A stretch of DNA of 64,000 bases from Delphinapterus leucas (Eukaryota > Chordata > Mammalia > Artiodactyla > Monodontidae). Of this stretch, positions 11,605-23,244 are shown in pieces (the stretch's first letter is position 1; the number at the start of each line of letters is the position of its first letter). Below the pieces are notes generated by a model. It saw only the letters and a program-made list of their open reading frames with translations. It did no database searches and was not told the DNA's origin. Both the position numbers and the translations under genes were made by a program. Location of the stretch: assembly GCF_002288925.2 (NCBI RefSeq), contig NW_022098076.1, positions 70,719,858 through 70,783,857 of the forward strand, read 5' to 3'.

Positions 11605-11915
11605 AATAATTTGCCACTTTCTGTGTAACTTGGGGCAAACATTTGTACCTTTCTCAATCTTAATCCCAATTCAACTGGAATCAAAATAAATAGTGGATGT
11701 ATAAAGGCTTTGAAAACTATATAATGCTATACAAATACTATTATTAATATTAATGCTAAGTGGATATGTAAGCTAGAATAATCAATAGTCTTAAGGTAAA
11801 ATGTGGTGATAAAAAATTAAGAACATGCAAAAAAATAGGCCTTTAAAAATAGCCATAATACATGCTCAATAAATGTTTATTGAATAAAAGAATGAATGAA
11901 TGTGAGTAAATGAAT
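11605..11915 (+). repeat. MIR-like SINE followed by an L2/MIR-like tail
   Basis: Reads gccacttt-ctgtgtaacttgggg, a late MIR core motif, then the aaaggctttgaaaac and tattattaat blocks. A separate tail, ctcaataaatgtttattgaa, at about 11863-11882 resembles L2 or MIR 3' ends. Old and diverged. Confidence 0.45.
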
Positions 11916-14500
11916 CAGCATAAAACATATCTGAATGAAGATGTCACAAACATAAGTTTCTAGTCATTTTAATGGGTTCTGATAGTGAAGTTTACATATT
12001 GAAAGTTGTCTTGATATTTTTATTTAAAACAATAAACAGAATATTCATCTTTGACCTCCACTGTACAATATTTTATACATAGATATCACACCCCTTATAA
12101 AAATTTCTGGAAAGTATATTTAATGAGCTGATGAACAAATTCTTAACATGGAAAAACAAATTTTAAGCCTACTCTTTTGTTAGCAGTCACATTAATATTA
12201 AATTATTGTAGACACACCATTTAAGTTGTATCAAAAACTTTCTCGGTGATAATTACTAAAAATCAGTGACACTGTGTACATGGTCCTAAATGATGGATAT
12301 GTTCTTTCCAAACTGAATATTATCCTCTTCTCAGATTATTGAATCATATATTTTTCAATATTGTTGTTTGAGTTATATGTTTGCATTAACCCTTCCTAGA
12401 AGCAATATATGCCAATGGCTGAAATTCAGTTCAATTGCACAGTCTCAGGTAGTCTCTTGAAGAATGATTTTCAAGCATAACCTGTGTTTCAACACAAATA
12501 AAACCATAAGCAAGTCTTCCTAGCATTTTCTAAACTAATTTTTCAACAAGGTAAAGAAAGATATGTTCATTAAAATGATGAAGTAAAATTACATTTTCAT
12601 AAAAAATAACATGGTTAGTAATGTTAGAATATTTAATTGATACTAACAAAAATTAATTGATACTAATTATAATCCCTAATATTTGTTTTTACAAATTGTT
12701 GTGCCATGTAGCAACATCCCATTTAAGGCACACCAACATTAGGTATGCAGTGCAGGTATTATGTCTAGTTCATTCATCTAAAATGGGAGGTAATATCTGC
12801 ACTAGTTGATATTCTGAACCTCCGGTTTTTTCATGTGTAAGTTGAGGTTAATTGTAAACAAATGTTTTAAGCACTCATTAAATTTAGCCATGGAAAGCAC
12901 AATGTTGGTAAGATTATATATAATTTCTGTTGTTATATATTAATGCATATACCCACTGATATAATAACAGTCTTCAGGCTTTTTAGTGGTATGTCACATG
13001 ATCAAAAATTCAGAAGTCTTATTAGCTTTTGGGTTTTGTTTTTAATTTTATAGAAGTGGGAGAGTTGATCCCTTTATCTATTTAATTATATACTTTCACA
13101 CATACAAGAGAGATCCAAAAAACAGATAAATATATTTTTTAGGCAAAGTTAACAGATACAAACATGTCGTTCATCATTGATCAATTTTGCAAATCAGTGA
13201 GATTATGGGTACTTAGAGGTCTGGAGAATTTTTGAGAACAAGGAGTGAGTTTGGTATATAAATTCTAACTCTTTGGCTTTGGTTTCCATCATGCTTGATC
13301 ACTCAGTTTCCATTTAATCAGTTGCCTGAATAGAGAATATACTTGCGTGGTGATAGTTATAACGTTATAAACGTCCGGAGTTCGGTCCCTCAACCAGAAA
13401 AATCTGGATAGATCTGGGATTTGCATAATTGTCCTTAGGATTGCAATGATTCTGTTTCTTTCTGAACACAGGTCACTTTGCAGCTCTGTCTTTCTTATTT
13501 CCTTTCTCTCTCTCACTTCATTTTTAATTTTTCTTGCATCTGAGTCGTGTGGTTTGAGCAGAAACTTCCACAACTGTGGAGTATCCTGAATATTGTCCTT
13601 GAAGGGACACAGGGACAGGGACTCAATGCACAACTTGCAGCCATCAAAATCTAGGAAATCTCTGCATTTCTTCAAAACTTGTGATTGCATGGAGCTCAGG
13701 AAAGTTCAGCAATAGGAAATGAGGGCAATTGCTACTCGCTCTCTAGCAACTAGCAGACAGCAATTCTGGAATTGCTCTGTGAATACCAATAATTCCTTCA
13801 ACTAATCAGCAGTGTCCCTGATTTCTTTTTTAGTTTCAAGTTCTGTGGGTTCTGTGATGCTCTGTCAGATCAGTAAGACAAGTACAATCTTGTGACACAC
13901 CAGGGGACTGACAAATTAGTCCCTCTGATTTCTGTAATTCTCCAAACGCCTTGAACTAAGGAAATGGCTAAGCCAAACTCTTCACAAATATGTCCACAAC
14001 CTAACCAACTCGCTATGTTAAAGGAAGTTAAACTGTCATACTCAGCTTTACCTTCTTGTAAATATCCCTGCTTGGCAATGGTTAAAGGGCAGAAAGATAA
14101 TTATGATTTCATCCTTCTATATTTTGTGAAAAGAACCCTGACTTTTAAATTTCAGAAAGACAAATTGTCTCATAAATGATGCAATGGAAATTGGACAAAA
14201 AGCCTACTCAGTTGGTTTTAATAAACTATGGAAACTATTTTTGTTTTGTTTTCCATTCTAGGCAGGGGAATCCAGCTGGTTTCAAGGGTGGTCACCACTA
14301 CTTTTAAGAGCTACTGCATCGTAAAGTTAAAAGGCGACATGCAGGGATGGCATCGGCAAAACTGGGAAATGGTTCCTTTTAGTTTCATCAATCTCCCCAA
14401 TTTGTGCCCTTTCTCCCCTTTTCTCCCCTTTTATATCACAACACACTCAAATTCTATACACTTTCTTTTCAACACTTGATTTAAAGAAGTGACCACTTTT
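11916..14500. other. AT-rich intergenic DNA with one open reverse frame
   Basis: No repeat recognised. A 133-codon open frame on the - strand (13289-13690) shows no motif I recognise and its length is compatible with chance in this much sequence. The block from 13290 to 13950 is somewhat less AT-rich than its surroundings. Confidence 0.4.
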
Positions 14501-14512
14501 AAGAGCATTCAC

Positions 14513-14708
14513 CTTTTTTAAAAGATTTTTTTGATGTGGAGCATTTTTAAAGTCTTTATTGAATTTGTTACAATATTGCTTCTGTTTTATTGTTTTGGTT
14601 TTTTGTCCGTGAGGCATGTGAGATCTTAGATCCCCAACCAGGGATGAAACTCACACCTCCTGCATTGGAAGGTGAAGTCTTAGCCACTGGACTGCCAGGG
14701 AAGTCCCC
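14513..14708 (-). mobile_element. CHR-1-type tRNA-derived SINE
   Basis: The reverse complement begins gggacttccctggcagtcca, the tRNA-Glu-like SINE head, and ends in an A/T-rich tail. Flanked by a 12-bp direct repeat, aagagcattcac, at 14501-14512 and 14709-14720. The body is the variant with ggttt-gtccgtgaggcatg wording, fitting the older CHR-1 group. Mobilised in trans by L1-type machinery. Confidence 0.9.
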
Positions 14709-14720
14709 AAGAGCATTCAC

Positions 14721-15615
14721 TTTTATACAAGGCCAAGCAGACTTAGCCAAAAGGAATTTATGTCTAAATGTGAAATTTTATTGCAAAAAGTAAGTAGGTG
14801 GGAGAGGGACATTCTAGAATAGGATCTTACTGGCAGCTTTCCACATTCACATTTAGTAGCAGTTTTGAATAACACCCAAACATAACTGATGTCTACTGTT
14901 TAGATTACAAATGTTTTGATATCTGTATAAGATTTTCTAGGAGTCACATTTTAAAAAAATAATTCAAGATTATTTTGGAGGCTTACCTTCCTATGGCAAT
15001 CAGTACGTACAAAGACACGACTTCTAAATATTCATGATATCATGCTTTCTACAGTTTGCAAATCTAGGTTATAGATTTTAAAAGACAAGAATGCTGGCTT
15101 GATTCAGATGCATTCACCTCTCATAGAGTCTTCCAAAAGTTTACTTCTAACCTTGTATTTTATTTGTACTCATACTTCTGAGGCTTCATATCGATGTGTC
15201 TAAACATTTTCTTAAGCTCACCTATGTATTTAATGCTCAGGATAATATAGTGTTTAATCTGTATCATATCTGAAATGATGTGACAAAAATTTTAAATTAA
15301 ATTCTACAATTCCTTCTCCAACAAGCATTCTCATTTGCTTCTTATATTCCCCTCCTTAATCTGCATTTCTCTGTCCTATATTATTTTGCAGGTTGTATAT
15401 TGTGCTATCAAGTTATGCCATTCATGTATACTAAGCTGTGAATATTTCATGTAAATAGTACTTATTGGGCTTGTACAGAGAACAACTTGCATTGTGGTTG
15501 TAGTAGTATCCCTGGATACTACATACCCAGATCACCAAAGTCAGAGCTTTGATTTGTTCATTATTTGATATAAATGATTTCCCTCTTCACCCCATATACA
15601 TTAAATCATTTAATC
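14721..15615. other. Intergenic DNA, nothing assigned
   Basis: No gene, RNA or repeat recognised. Confidence 0.4.
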
Positions 15616-15619
15616 CTAT

Positions 15620-15875
15620 CAAGCCTACTTCAAAAGCAGTTTCCTGTTTCTCCCTTTCTTATTTTACTACCTTTGTCCAAGCCCCTCGTAACATAATCCT
15701 TCAACTGCCTTCTAACTAGCTTGTCAATTCACTACCACTCTCTCTGCTCTCTAGTCTCTCCATCTTCTAGGTGCTGGTGTACTTGCTGCAATATAAAGTT
15801 TATCAATCTTCTGGCTAAAAATTTCTTTAGTGGCTAGTTGTCTTTTTTAGTAAGTAACTAGATAAAATCCAAATT
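15620..15875 (+). repeat. L2-like LINE fragment (diverged)
   Basis: Contains the cttcaactgccttctaacta-like segment and a downstream aaaatccaaatta block, in the order seen in the L2 3' half. Strongly diverged. Confidence 0.4.
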
Positions 15876-15879
15876 ATTT

Positions 15880-16765
15880 TTTTCAGGAGACAATGTTGTC
15901 TTTGTTTGGGTTCTTCCAGAAGCTGACTCTAAATCAAGGATTCAAGCACAATTTTTTGGTGAAGTCATCTCAGGAAAGAAGGGTAGGGGAATGGGAAAAC
16001 AAAAGAGGGATAAGAAAGCAGTGACCAAGTGGGATTTATCAATCAAGTTACTTTTGTTGAAGCCTGCTGGGACTTTCTGGAGGCCTATGAGTTATTGAGT
16101 TATTTAGCATTATCATATTTAGAATATGAGTTACTTAGCACAGTGGGTGAGGGAACTGGGGTATTAATCTACCAAATTTGGTTGAGGGCTGTTCCTTAGG
16201 GATATTAGTTCTCCTGTATTTCTGATTACAACTGTAAGCAAAGCAGGCTCCAGGGGGCAAAACCATTAGGAAAGAGTTACAGGAGGAGGCAGTTTGAAAT
16301 CTGGCCAGCAGCCACAAAATTTTAAGCACTGAGAAGATATGGGAGAAGAAAAATGGGAAGACATATATAACAGCATTGTAATCTTTTCATATTTAAAACC
16401 AAAGGCTACCTTTATACAAATGGTGTTCTTACCAACCACCAGCTCCTGCCACATGAACTGTCCCACTTTTCTCAGACACGATATTTTTTTAATGACTGCG
16501 TGATCATGTCCATCTTATTCTTTTAGCCTCATTCTTTGCCCACCAAACTCTCTGATTTTAAGAACAAGCTAAAATGTTGCTTTTTCATTAAAGCCTTTCA
16601 TCTCAAGTTTTTAATTCCTTTCCAAGATTACAGATTATTAAATTATAGCTGTATCATTCAAGGTGCCAAAAGTCTAGTTAAAAGGTAAATCTTTGAATTA
16701 ATCATACAAATATGTCCAAGTAGCCACATTTCTGAGGAATGTGATTTTTTATAGTTGAATGATTC
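15880..16765. other. Intergenic DNA, nothing assigned
   Basis: No gene or repeat recognised. Short open frames only. Confidence 0.4.
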
Positions 16766-16769
16766 ATAC

Positions 16770-16875
16770 ATCATTCTATGGTAGTGGTCATGAGGATTAA
16801 AGCAGTAGCATATATGAAATATTAGAAGAGTGCCTGGTACATGGCAATCATTATATGTGACTACTATTATTTTAG
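16770..16875 (+). repeat. MIR SINE fragment
   Basis: The 3' half of MIR: gtcatgaggattaaagcag then agagtgcctggtacatggca. Both match late MIR landmarks in the correct order. Confidence 0.55.
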
Positions 16876-17185
16876 TACCTTTAAGAACCATCTGGAAAGC
16901 TTCAAAAAATACATATCCCCAGGCTATAAACCCAGAGATTCTGATTCAGTAGTTGAGCTCCAAGAATCCAGATTTGTGAGCAATCACACTAAATGATTCT
17001 CTTGGAGGGCAGTCCATGGCAAGATGACCAGATCTCTGGGTATGATGAAAGAACCTTAATTTACACCTGTTGTCATGCTGTAATTATTGAGTGACTCCTT
17101 TTACTTTCAGAAGTGTCTCAGTTTGGAAAAAAAAATGTTAAAAGGTCACCATATTTATGGACCATATTTTGAGATCCCTGTTCTT
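16876..17185. repeat. MER5A-like hAT DNA-transposon fossil
   Basis: Contains gagattctgattcagtag (about 16934-16951), the hallmark of MER5-group non-autonomous hAT elements, and ends near accatattttgagatccctg (about 17161-17180), resembling a terminal part. The central section is diverged or interrupted. Confidence 0.5.
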
Positions 17186-19280
17186 TAGAAAAGATGATGG
17201 TTAAGTGTACGTATCACAAAGGTTATCCTCTGACACTTTATTTTAAATCGTATGGCAGAGAAGACTCAAAGAAGGAAACAGAAGTGGTGATGAAGATTAT
17301 TAGGGCAATTTCCCAAGTCACTTTCCTGTTGCAGCAATCCTTAGTGAATATAGAGTAGGAATTAAGAGAGAGACTGAAGAGAAAGGAGCTTTGCTGTCTT
17401 TTGGTGCTTCCTTTGAGCCTGAACAAGAACATTCTTAAGTATATTAATATTGCTAAACATCATTTTAGAAAACAGACGCTAAATCAAGATTCAGGCCATT
17501 AATGAAAGTCTGGAATTTTCAAACATGCCATTTCTTATGCAGTGTTGATGCATGTCTTCTCAGATAAAACCAGGAAGATAATGAATTGTGGCTGGGTTTT
17601 CAGCAAGTTATAGCTATTTACAGTAATGTGGTAATCAGAAGTGACACTGTAGATCTATGTGTTTATTCTGGGTTGCCATGTTGTCGTCATAGTGAAAAAC
17701 TGAGAACTACTAAAAAACATCAAATATATGCATCAAGTTAATTTTTCACTCCTTGTGCCTCAGGCTGATTAGCACAAATTAAATTTCCCACTAATAAACT
17801 CAAGATGTTAGAAAGCAATATGGCAACGCCATATATGGATTCTGCTGATTATAAGCATACAATTCCAGGCTCTTTGAACAACTTGTTAATGTACAAAACT
17901 TATTTTATCCCACATTTACTGAAAGTTTGAAAAGAAGAGATAACTGAAAATTGCAAGGCAGTGATTTTTTTTTCTAACTTTAGCACTGAGACTGTTTATT
18001 TTGATTATTTTAAAAACTAGAAATGAAAATATGCAAATTCAGTAGTGGCATAACTTTAAGAGAACATTTTAGCAAGCTAGTTTAATAAAAATTGACAATA
18101 AACCAACATATGTTTGAAATCAGCATTAGATACTACAAAATGCATACCTTCAGAGCTTTATATTCAAACAAACATGAACAGAGACCAGTTTATTACAGTA
18201 CCTTTGCCACTTTTTATAAGGATGTGTTTAAACATCAGTTTTCTACCAGATGGAATATTTTAGATGTAGACATGATTCTTAGAAAATAAAATCATTTTTT
18301 TTATTTAAATGAAAAATGGATAGGAAACAAAGTACTTTAGTAGCATATGATGTGGGGTGGGGACATTGTTGCTATCTCTCTTCCCACAGATTTCTATATG
18401 GAGCTGATTCTTGATGAGTTTAGAGGTAAGGAAGTAGATGTGCTAGAAAGTGGTTTTTGTAATAAGAATGCCAGGGAGAAATATGTGTATGAGATTGAAA
18501 GTGTAATAAGAGAGAAGGAAAGTTCAGTGTGTTTTATTTTTCTGAAAAATAAAGGAGTAACAAAGAAGAAATGGAGGAAGGACAGCTGACATAAAAACAA
18601 CCACAACCCTCAGAGAAAGAGTGAATAATTTCATCCATTTGAGAGATGATAAGAAAATGGGAAAGGATACTGAGGGATGAACTTTGAGTCTGGTCATTTG
18701 GTGACTCTATTTATAACAGTTTAAACACCAAACAAATGGTAGGGAGAAATGGTGCTCATAAAAGTATAAAAATGTTTCATTTTAGTCCAGTTGGAAATGT
18801 ATGATAATGTTAGGGGCCTGGTTTCTATTCTCAAATCTTTTACTTATTCTTTGTACATTTTTAGATGGGTAATTAAAAAAAATAAATTAGTGATATCAAG
18901 ATTACTTCTCTAATGAAGGTAGTGGAGGACCCTTGGGATCTCAGAGAAGCTAGGTATGTAGCCAATCATTTGCATTATTAAATACTATTTTATTAAATTT
19001 AGTAATGCAACTCAAGGCAACCAAAACAATATCAAGTCAGAGTATTAAAATTGATGACAAACAAGAACAAAATGCCTTGTTCATTTTTCAAAGAGCCTAC
19101 ATGTTAAAATATTAAAAGCATAAGCTTTATCTAAGATTTATATTCAAACACAAGAACATTACACGATCTTCACAATATGGCTCTTAGCATTTATAAATTA
19201 CCTATTTAAAAAATAACTTGTATCATAATATTTACAGTATGAGTATTACCAGCAGTGATAACCTAAAACAGTAACATGGA
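17186..19280. other. Intergenic DNA, nothing assigned
   Basis: No gene or repeat recognised. Open frames of 60-80 codons near 18092-18606 show no domain or recognisable motif. Confidence 0.4.
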
Positions 19281-19284
19281 AGCC

Positions 19285-19505
19285 ATATTAGGTAGTAGTT
19301 AAAAATAAAGTTTCTAAGGTCATAGAGACTTTAGTTTGGTTTAATACCATCTCTGCCACTTACTAGCTATTTGATCTTTGGTAAATTATTTAACATCTCT
19401 GAGCCTGAGTTTACTCACATGTAAAATGGGGATATTAATAACAAATGAGGTTGTGAAGATTCTGCAATGAAATAACATAAGGAGAGTACTCAAAGCCACA
19501 AAAAT
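19285..19505 (+). repeat. MIR SINE
   Basis: Good match in order: ctctgccacttactagcta, the 'aaattatttaacatctctga' segment, gtaaaatggggatattaata, and a late gagtactcaa end. Ancient mammalian SINE. Confidence 0.8.
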
Positions 19506-19509
19506 TATA

Positions 19510-20695
19510 AAAAGAAATCTCAGTAAATCATAATCAATTATGAATCATTGTTTACCAACATTTATCTATAGAAGAAGACAAAGCCCTTTAAACAATTGTA
19601 GATTTAATGAAATGTAAAAAAAAAAAAAAGTCTTATGTCTTGTCTCAAAGTCAGTAGTTGTTATGAGCAAACATGTTATTTCCCTACTTTGAGGATAATA
19701 TGATTCCCACTTGTTGTACACATAATAAAGATAATTACCCACATATTAAAGAAGCTATTTGTGTCAGGCTACTAATCTCTCTTTCTTCTCACTTTTACAT
19801 ACACCTCCAGAGAGACTTCTCTGTAGGAAATATCCATTATGCATTTTATCTACCTTTATCTATATTTGCTTTTATTCTGTTTTTTCTACTTTATGATGGC
19901 TCAGGAGTAAGGTAGACAATTAGGTCTGCTTTTGACTATTAGGCTTTTCTTACGAACAAAATATAAAGAAAAAAGCATTTAGTAAGTAAATATGGCTTCA
20001 TTAACTGACATTTTGATAGTTTTCTCTATATTCTTATCCTACAAGGGATAAGAAAGGAGTAAATGGCTAAGATTCTCAGCTAAATAAGTGAAAGCTGTTT
20101 TTTTAGAGATAATGATTGATGGGGAAATGAAACTAAAATGTTTCATTTACTTATATCTTACTTCAGAAAGAAGTTAAGTGAGTAAGAGTATAGGCAAATG
20201 TTTATTTGGAGGAGTATATGATGGGAGTATATAAATTTAAAAGTAAATAAAGTTAAATTAGGTATTGACATTAATAGATGAAAATATTTTGGGAAAACGT
20301 TTTAGTTCATCAAATGCTAACATTTTTATTAACATAGTCAAGATGTTAGAGGCTCTTTTTCTCTTATTTCACCATCAAGACTGAACTTATATGAACATAA
20401 ATAACTTGGGAAAGACCCATTGATTTTTCCCTCATTTGACACTAAGAAATAGATACGAATCTGATAAAAAAAATGCTCAGCCAAAAGGACAATTTTACTT
20501 GAACAAAGTGAATTTCTACTTTTTCAAAATTCAGTTTTGTGCTTAAGTTTTTAAGAAATAATGCCTTAAAAACTAGGTTGCTTGACATTTTTCCTATCTT
20601 ATAACTTCCCACTGACAAGTAGTAGAAAAATATCTAGTTTAGGTAAAGGCATTATCTAAATGTTAATTCAGATGCTACTAGTTTTAATAACAGAG
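19510..20695. other. AT-rich intergenic DNA, nothing assigned
   Basis: No gene or repeat recognised. Contains an A-run at about 19617-19629. Confidence 0.4.
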
Positions 20696-20699
20696 GATA

Positions 20700-21383
20700 T
20701 AAATTAGATCAATTCTCGTCTTTGAGATACACTGCTAAGAAGTGATTTTTCTAAAATTCAAACATGACCACGTTCATCTTTTTTTTAAAACCATGAATGG
20801 CTTCCCTATAACTACAGAATAAAGTCCATACTTCTTAGGATAATTTGATTCTTCCTATGTAAATGTTCTTACCTGGTTCCGCTGTCCCACCCGACCCCCA
20901 CTTAATGTGCATTAATGTCAAATGGCTTGTGTTGCTTGCACATACTATGTTGCATTACAAGGCCATGGCTTTGCATCTATCCGTCCTTCTGTCTAAGATA
21001 CCTCCTCACAACTAACCCCCTACACCTGAAGAATACCCAATCTTTAGGACCCATTCAAGGTTCATCACTTTACAAATCCTTTTCTGATGTCTCCAGATAA
21101 GACCAACCTTTTCTCCCTGCCTTGTAATGATATGAATGCATTTCACTCATGGCCCATATCACATTGTATTGTTTCTGTTTGTATATTTGACAGTCTTCAC
21201 TACGAGACCATAAACTCTTTGAGAGCAGGTATGTGTCATTGTACTTTCCCCTCATTAGAATATAAGCTGTTTGAGGGCAAAAACATTGTTTTGCTGACCA
21301 CTGCCTCTTCAGAAACTAGTAGTACCTGGCATGTAAGTATATGCTCAGTAAATAGAATAAATGCTTCATTGGATGAGTAAATG
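20700..21383 (+). repeat. L2 LINE 3' region
   Basis: Long diverged match in the order of the L2 3' end: the gtgatttttctaaaattcaa block, then aatggcttcc...aataaagtccatacttctta, a pyrimidine-rich middle, then the terminal ataagctgtttgagggcaaa and gtacctggcatgtaagta ... gatgagtaaatga end. The open frames within it are not genes. Confidence 0.82.
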
Positions 21384-21389
21384 AAAGAG

Positions 21390-21815
21390 TTCACCTTATC
21401 CCCATTTCCTAGGAGAGTACCTGACCCAAACAGGCATATAATAAAAAGCTGACAAATTGAACTAATCTAAAAAGAAGTTTGATTATTAGTATGTTTTCGA
21501 TTTCTTATGATTGTACATATGTACCCTAACTAGGGCATACAGGGGTGAACATTTTATGGATGTATTCCCAATTCCTCATTTATTACTTAAGTAAAATTTG
21601 CATATATTATATATCAATGATGAATTAATATGCTAAATCTTCATATCAGTCAAAAATCAAACAAAACTTATACAGGATGAGGCCCCTATATTAAACTCAT
21701 CACTGTCTACTTCAAGTACATGTTGAGAAGAAAGTTAGCCTACAGTTTCCAATAATTCCTTTTCAAAGGCTTCTCCTAAACTGTGAGAATGTCCCCAGTC
21801 ACAACTTGATTCAAA
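21390..21815. other. Intergenic DNA, nothing assigned
   Basis: No repeat or gene recognised up to the start of the young L1. Confidence 0.4.
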
Positions 21816-21828
21816 AAAAAAGCAGCTC

Positions 21829-22878
21829 ATGCAGCTCAATAACAAAAAAACAAACAACCCAATCCAAAAATGGGCAGAAGACCTAAATAGACATTACTCC
21901 AAAGAAGATATACAGACTGCCAACAAACACATGAAAGAATGCTCAACATCATTAATCATTAGAGAAATGCAAATCAAAACTACAATGAGATATCATCTCA
22001 CACCAGTCAGAATGGCCATCATCAAAAAATCTAGAAAAAATAAACGCTGGAGAGGGTGTGGAGAAAAGGGAACACTCTTGCACTGCTGGTGGGAATGTGA
22101 ATTGGTACAGCCACTATGGAGAACAGTATGGAGCTTCCTTAAAAAACTACAAATAGAACTATCATATGACCCAGCAATCCCACCACTGGGCATATANNNN
22201 NNNNNNNNNNNNNNNNNNNNNNNNNNNNNNNNNNNNNNNNNNNNNNNNNNNNNNNNNNNNNNNNNNNNNNNNNNNNNNNNNNNNNNNNNNNNNNNNNNNN
22301 NNNNNNNNNNNNNNNNNNNNNNNNNNNNNNNNNNNNNNNNNNNNNNNNNNNNNNNNNNNNNNNNNNNNNNNNNNNNNNNNNNNNNNNNNNNNNNNNNNNN
22401 NNNNNNNNNNNNNNNNNNNNNNNNNNNNNNNNNNNNNNNNNNNNNNNNNNNNNNNNNNNNNNNNNNNNNNNNNNNNNNNNNNNNNNNNNNNNNNNNNNNN
22501 NNNNNNNNNNNNNNNNNNNNNNNNNNNNNNNNNNNNNNNNNNNNNNNNNNNNNNNNNNNNNNNNNNNNNNNNNNNNNNNNNNNNNNNNNNNNNNNNCCTG
22601 AGAAAACCATAATTCAAAAAGAGTCATGTACCAAAATGTTCATTGCAGCTCTATTTGCAATAGCCCGGAGATGGAAACAACCTAAGTGTCCATCATCGGA
22701 TGAATGGATAAAGAAGATATGGCACATATATACAATGGAATATTACTCAGCCATAAAAAGAAATGAAATTGAGCTATTTGTAATGAGGTGGATAGACCTA
22801 GAGTCTGTCATACAGAGTGAAGTAAGTCAGAAAGAGAAAGACAAATGCCGTATGCTCACACATGTATATGGAATTTAA
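21829..22878 (+). pseudogene. L1 ORF2 C-terminal fragment interrupted by Ns
   Basis: Open frame equal to the last ~216 codons of ORF2p, with the zinc knuckle and the KEKDKCRMLTHVYGI-like end preserved. It lacks the endonuclease and reverse transcriptase, so it cannot be functional. The 400 Ns stay in frame with a one-base discontinuity, so its apparent length of 349 codons is inflated. Confidence 0.9.
22197..22596. other. Assembly gap of exactly 400 N
   Basis: Run of undetermined bases inside the young L1. The flanks read ...gggcatata and cctgagaaaacc..., which are one base apart in the intact copy (5512-5535). Confidence 0.99.
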
Positions 22879-23244
22879 GAAAAAAAATGTCATGAAGAAC
22901 TTAGTGGTAAGACAGGAATAAAGACACAGACCTACTAGAGAATGGACTTGAGGATATGGGGAGGGGGAAGGGTAAGCTGTGACAAAACGAGAGAGAGGCA
23001 TGGACATATATACACTACCAAACGTAAGGTAGATAGCTAGTGGGAAGCAGCCGCATAGCACAAGGAGATCAGGTCAGTGCTTTGTGACCACCTGGAGGGG
23101 TGGGATAGGGAGGGTAGGCAGGAGGGCGACGCAAGAGGGAAGAGATATGGGAGCATATGTATATGTATAACTGATTCACTTTGTTATAAAGTAGAAACTA
23201 ACACACCATTGTAAAGCAAATATACGCCAATAAAGATGTAAAAA

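Larger units (their letters stand above)
21819..23243 (+). mobile_element. 5'-truncated young LINE-1, split by an assembly gap
   Basis: Starts abruptly in the ORF2 C-terminal region at gcagctcatgcagctcaata and runs through the ORF2 stop (22876-22878), the 3' UTR with its G-rich tract (about 22954-22971, 23096-23120), AATAAA (about 23228) and an A-rich tail. Very similar to 5149-6190 of the intact copy, so the same young subfamily. No convincing target-site duplication was found because the left flank is itself an A-run. Confidence 0.93.

Noticed and set aside
21993..22627. Long reverse and forward frames spanning the gap
   Set aside because: Their length comes from the undetermined Ns, not from sequence.
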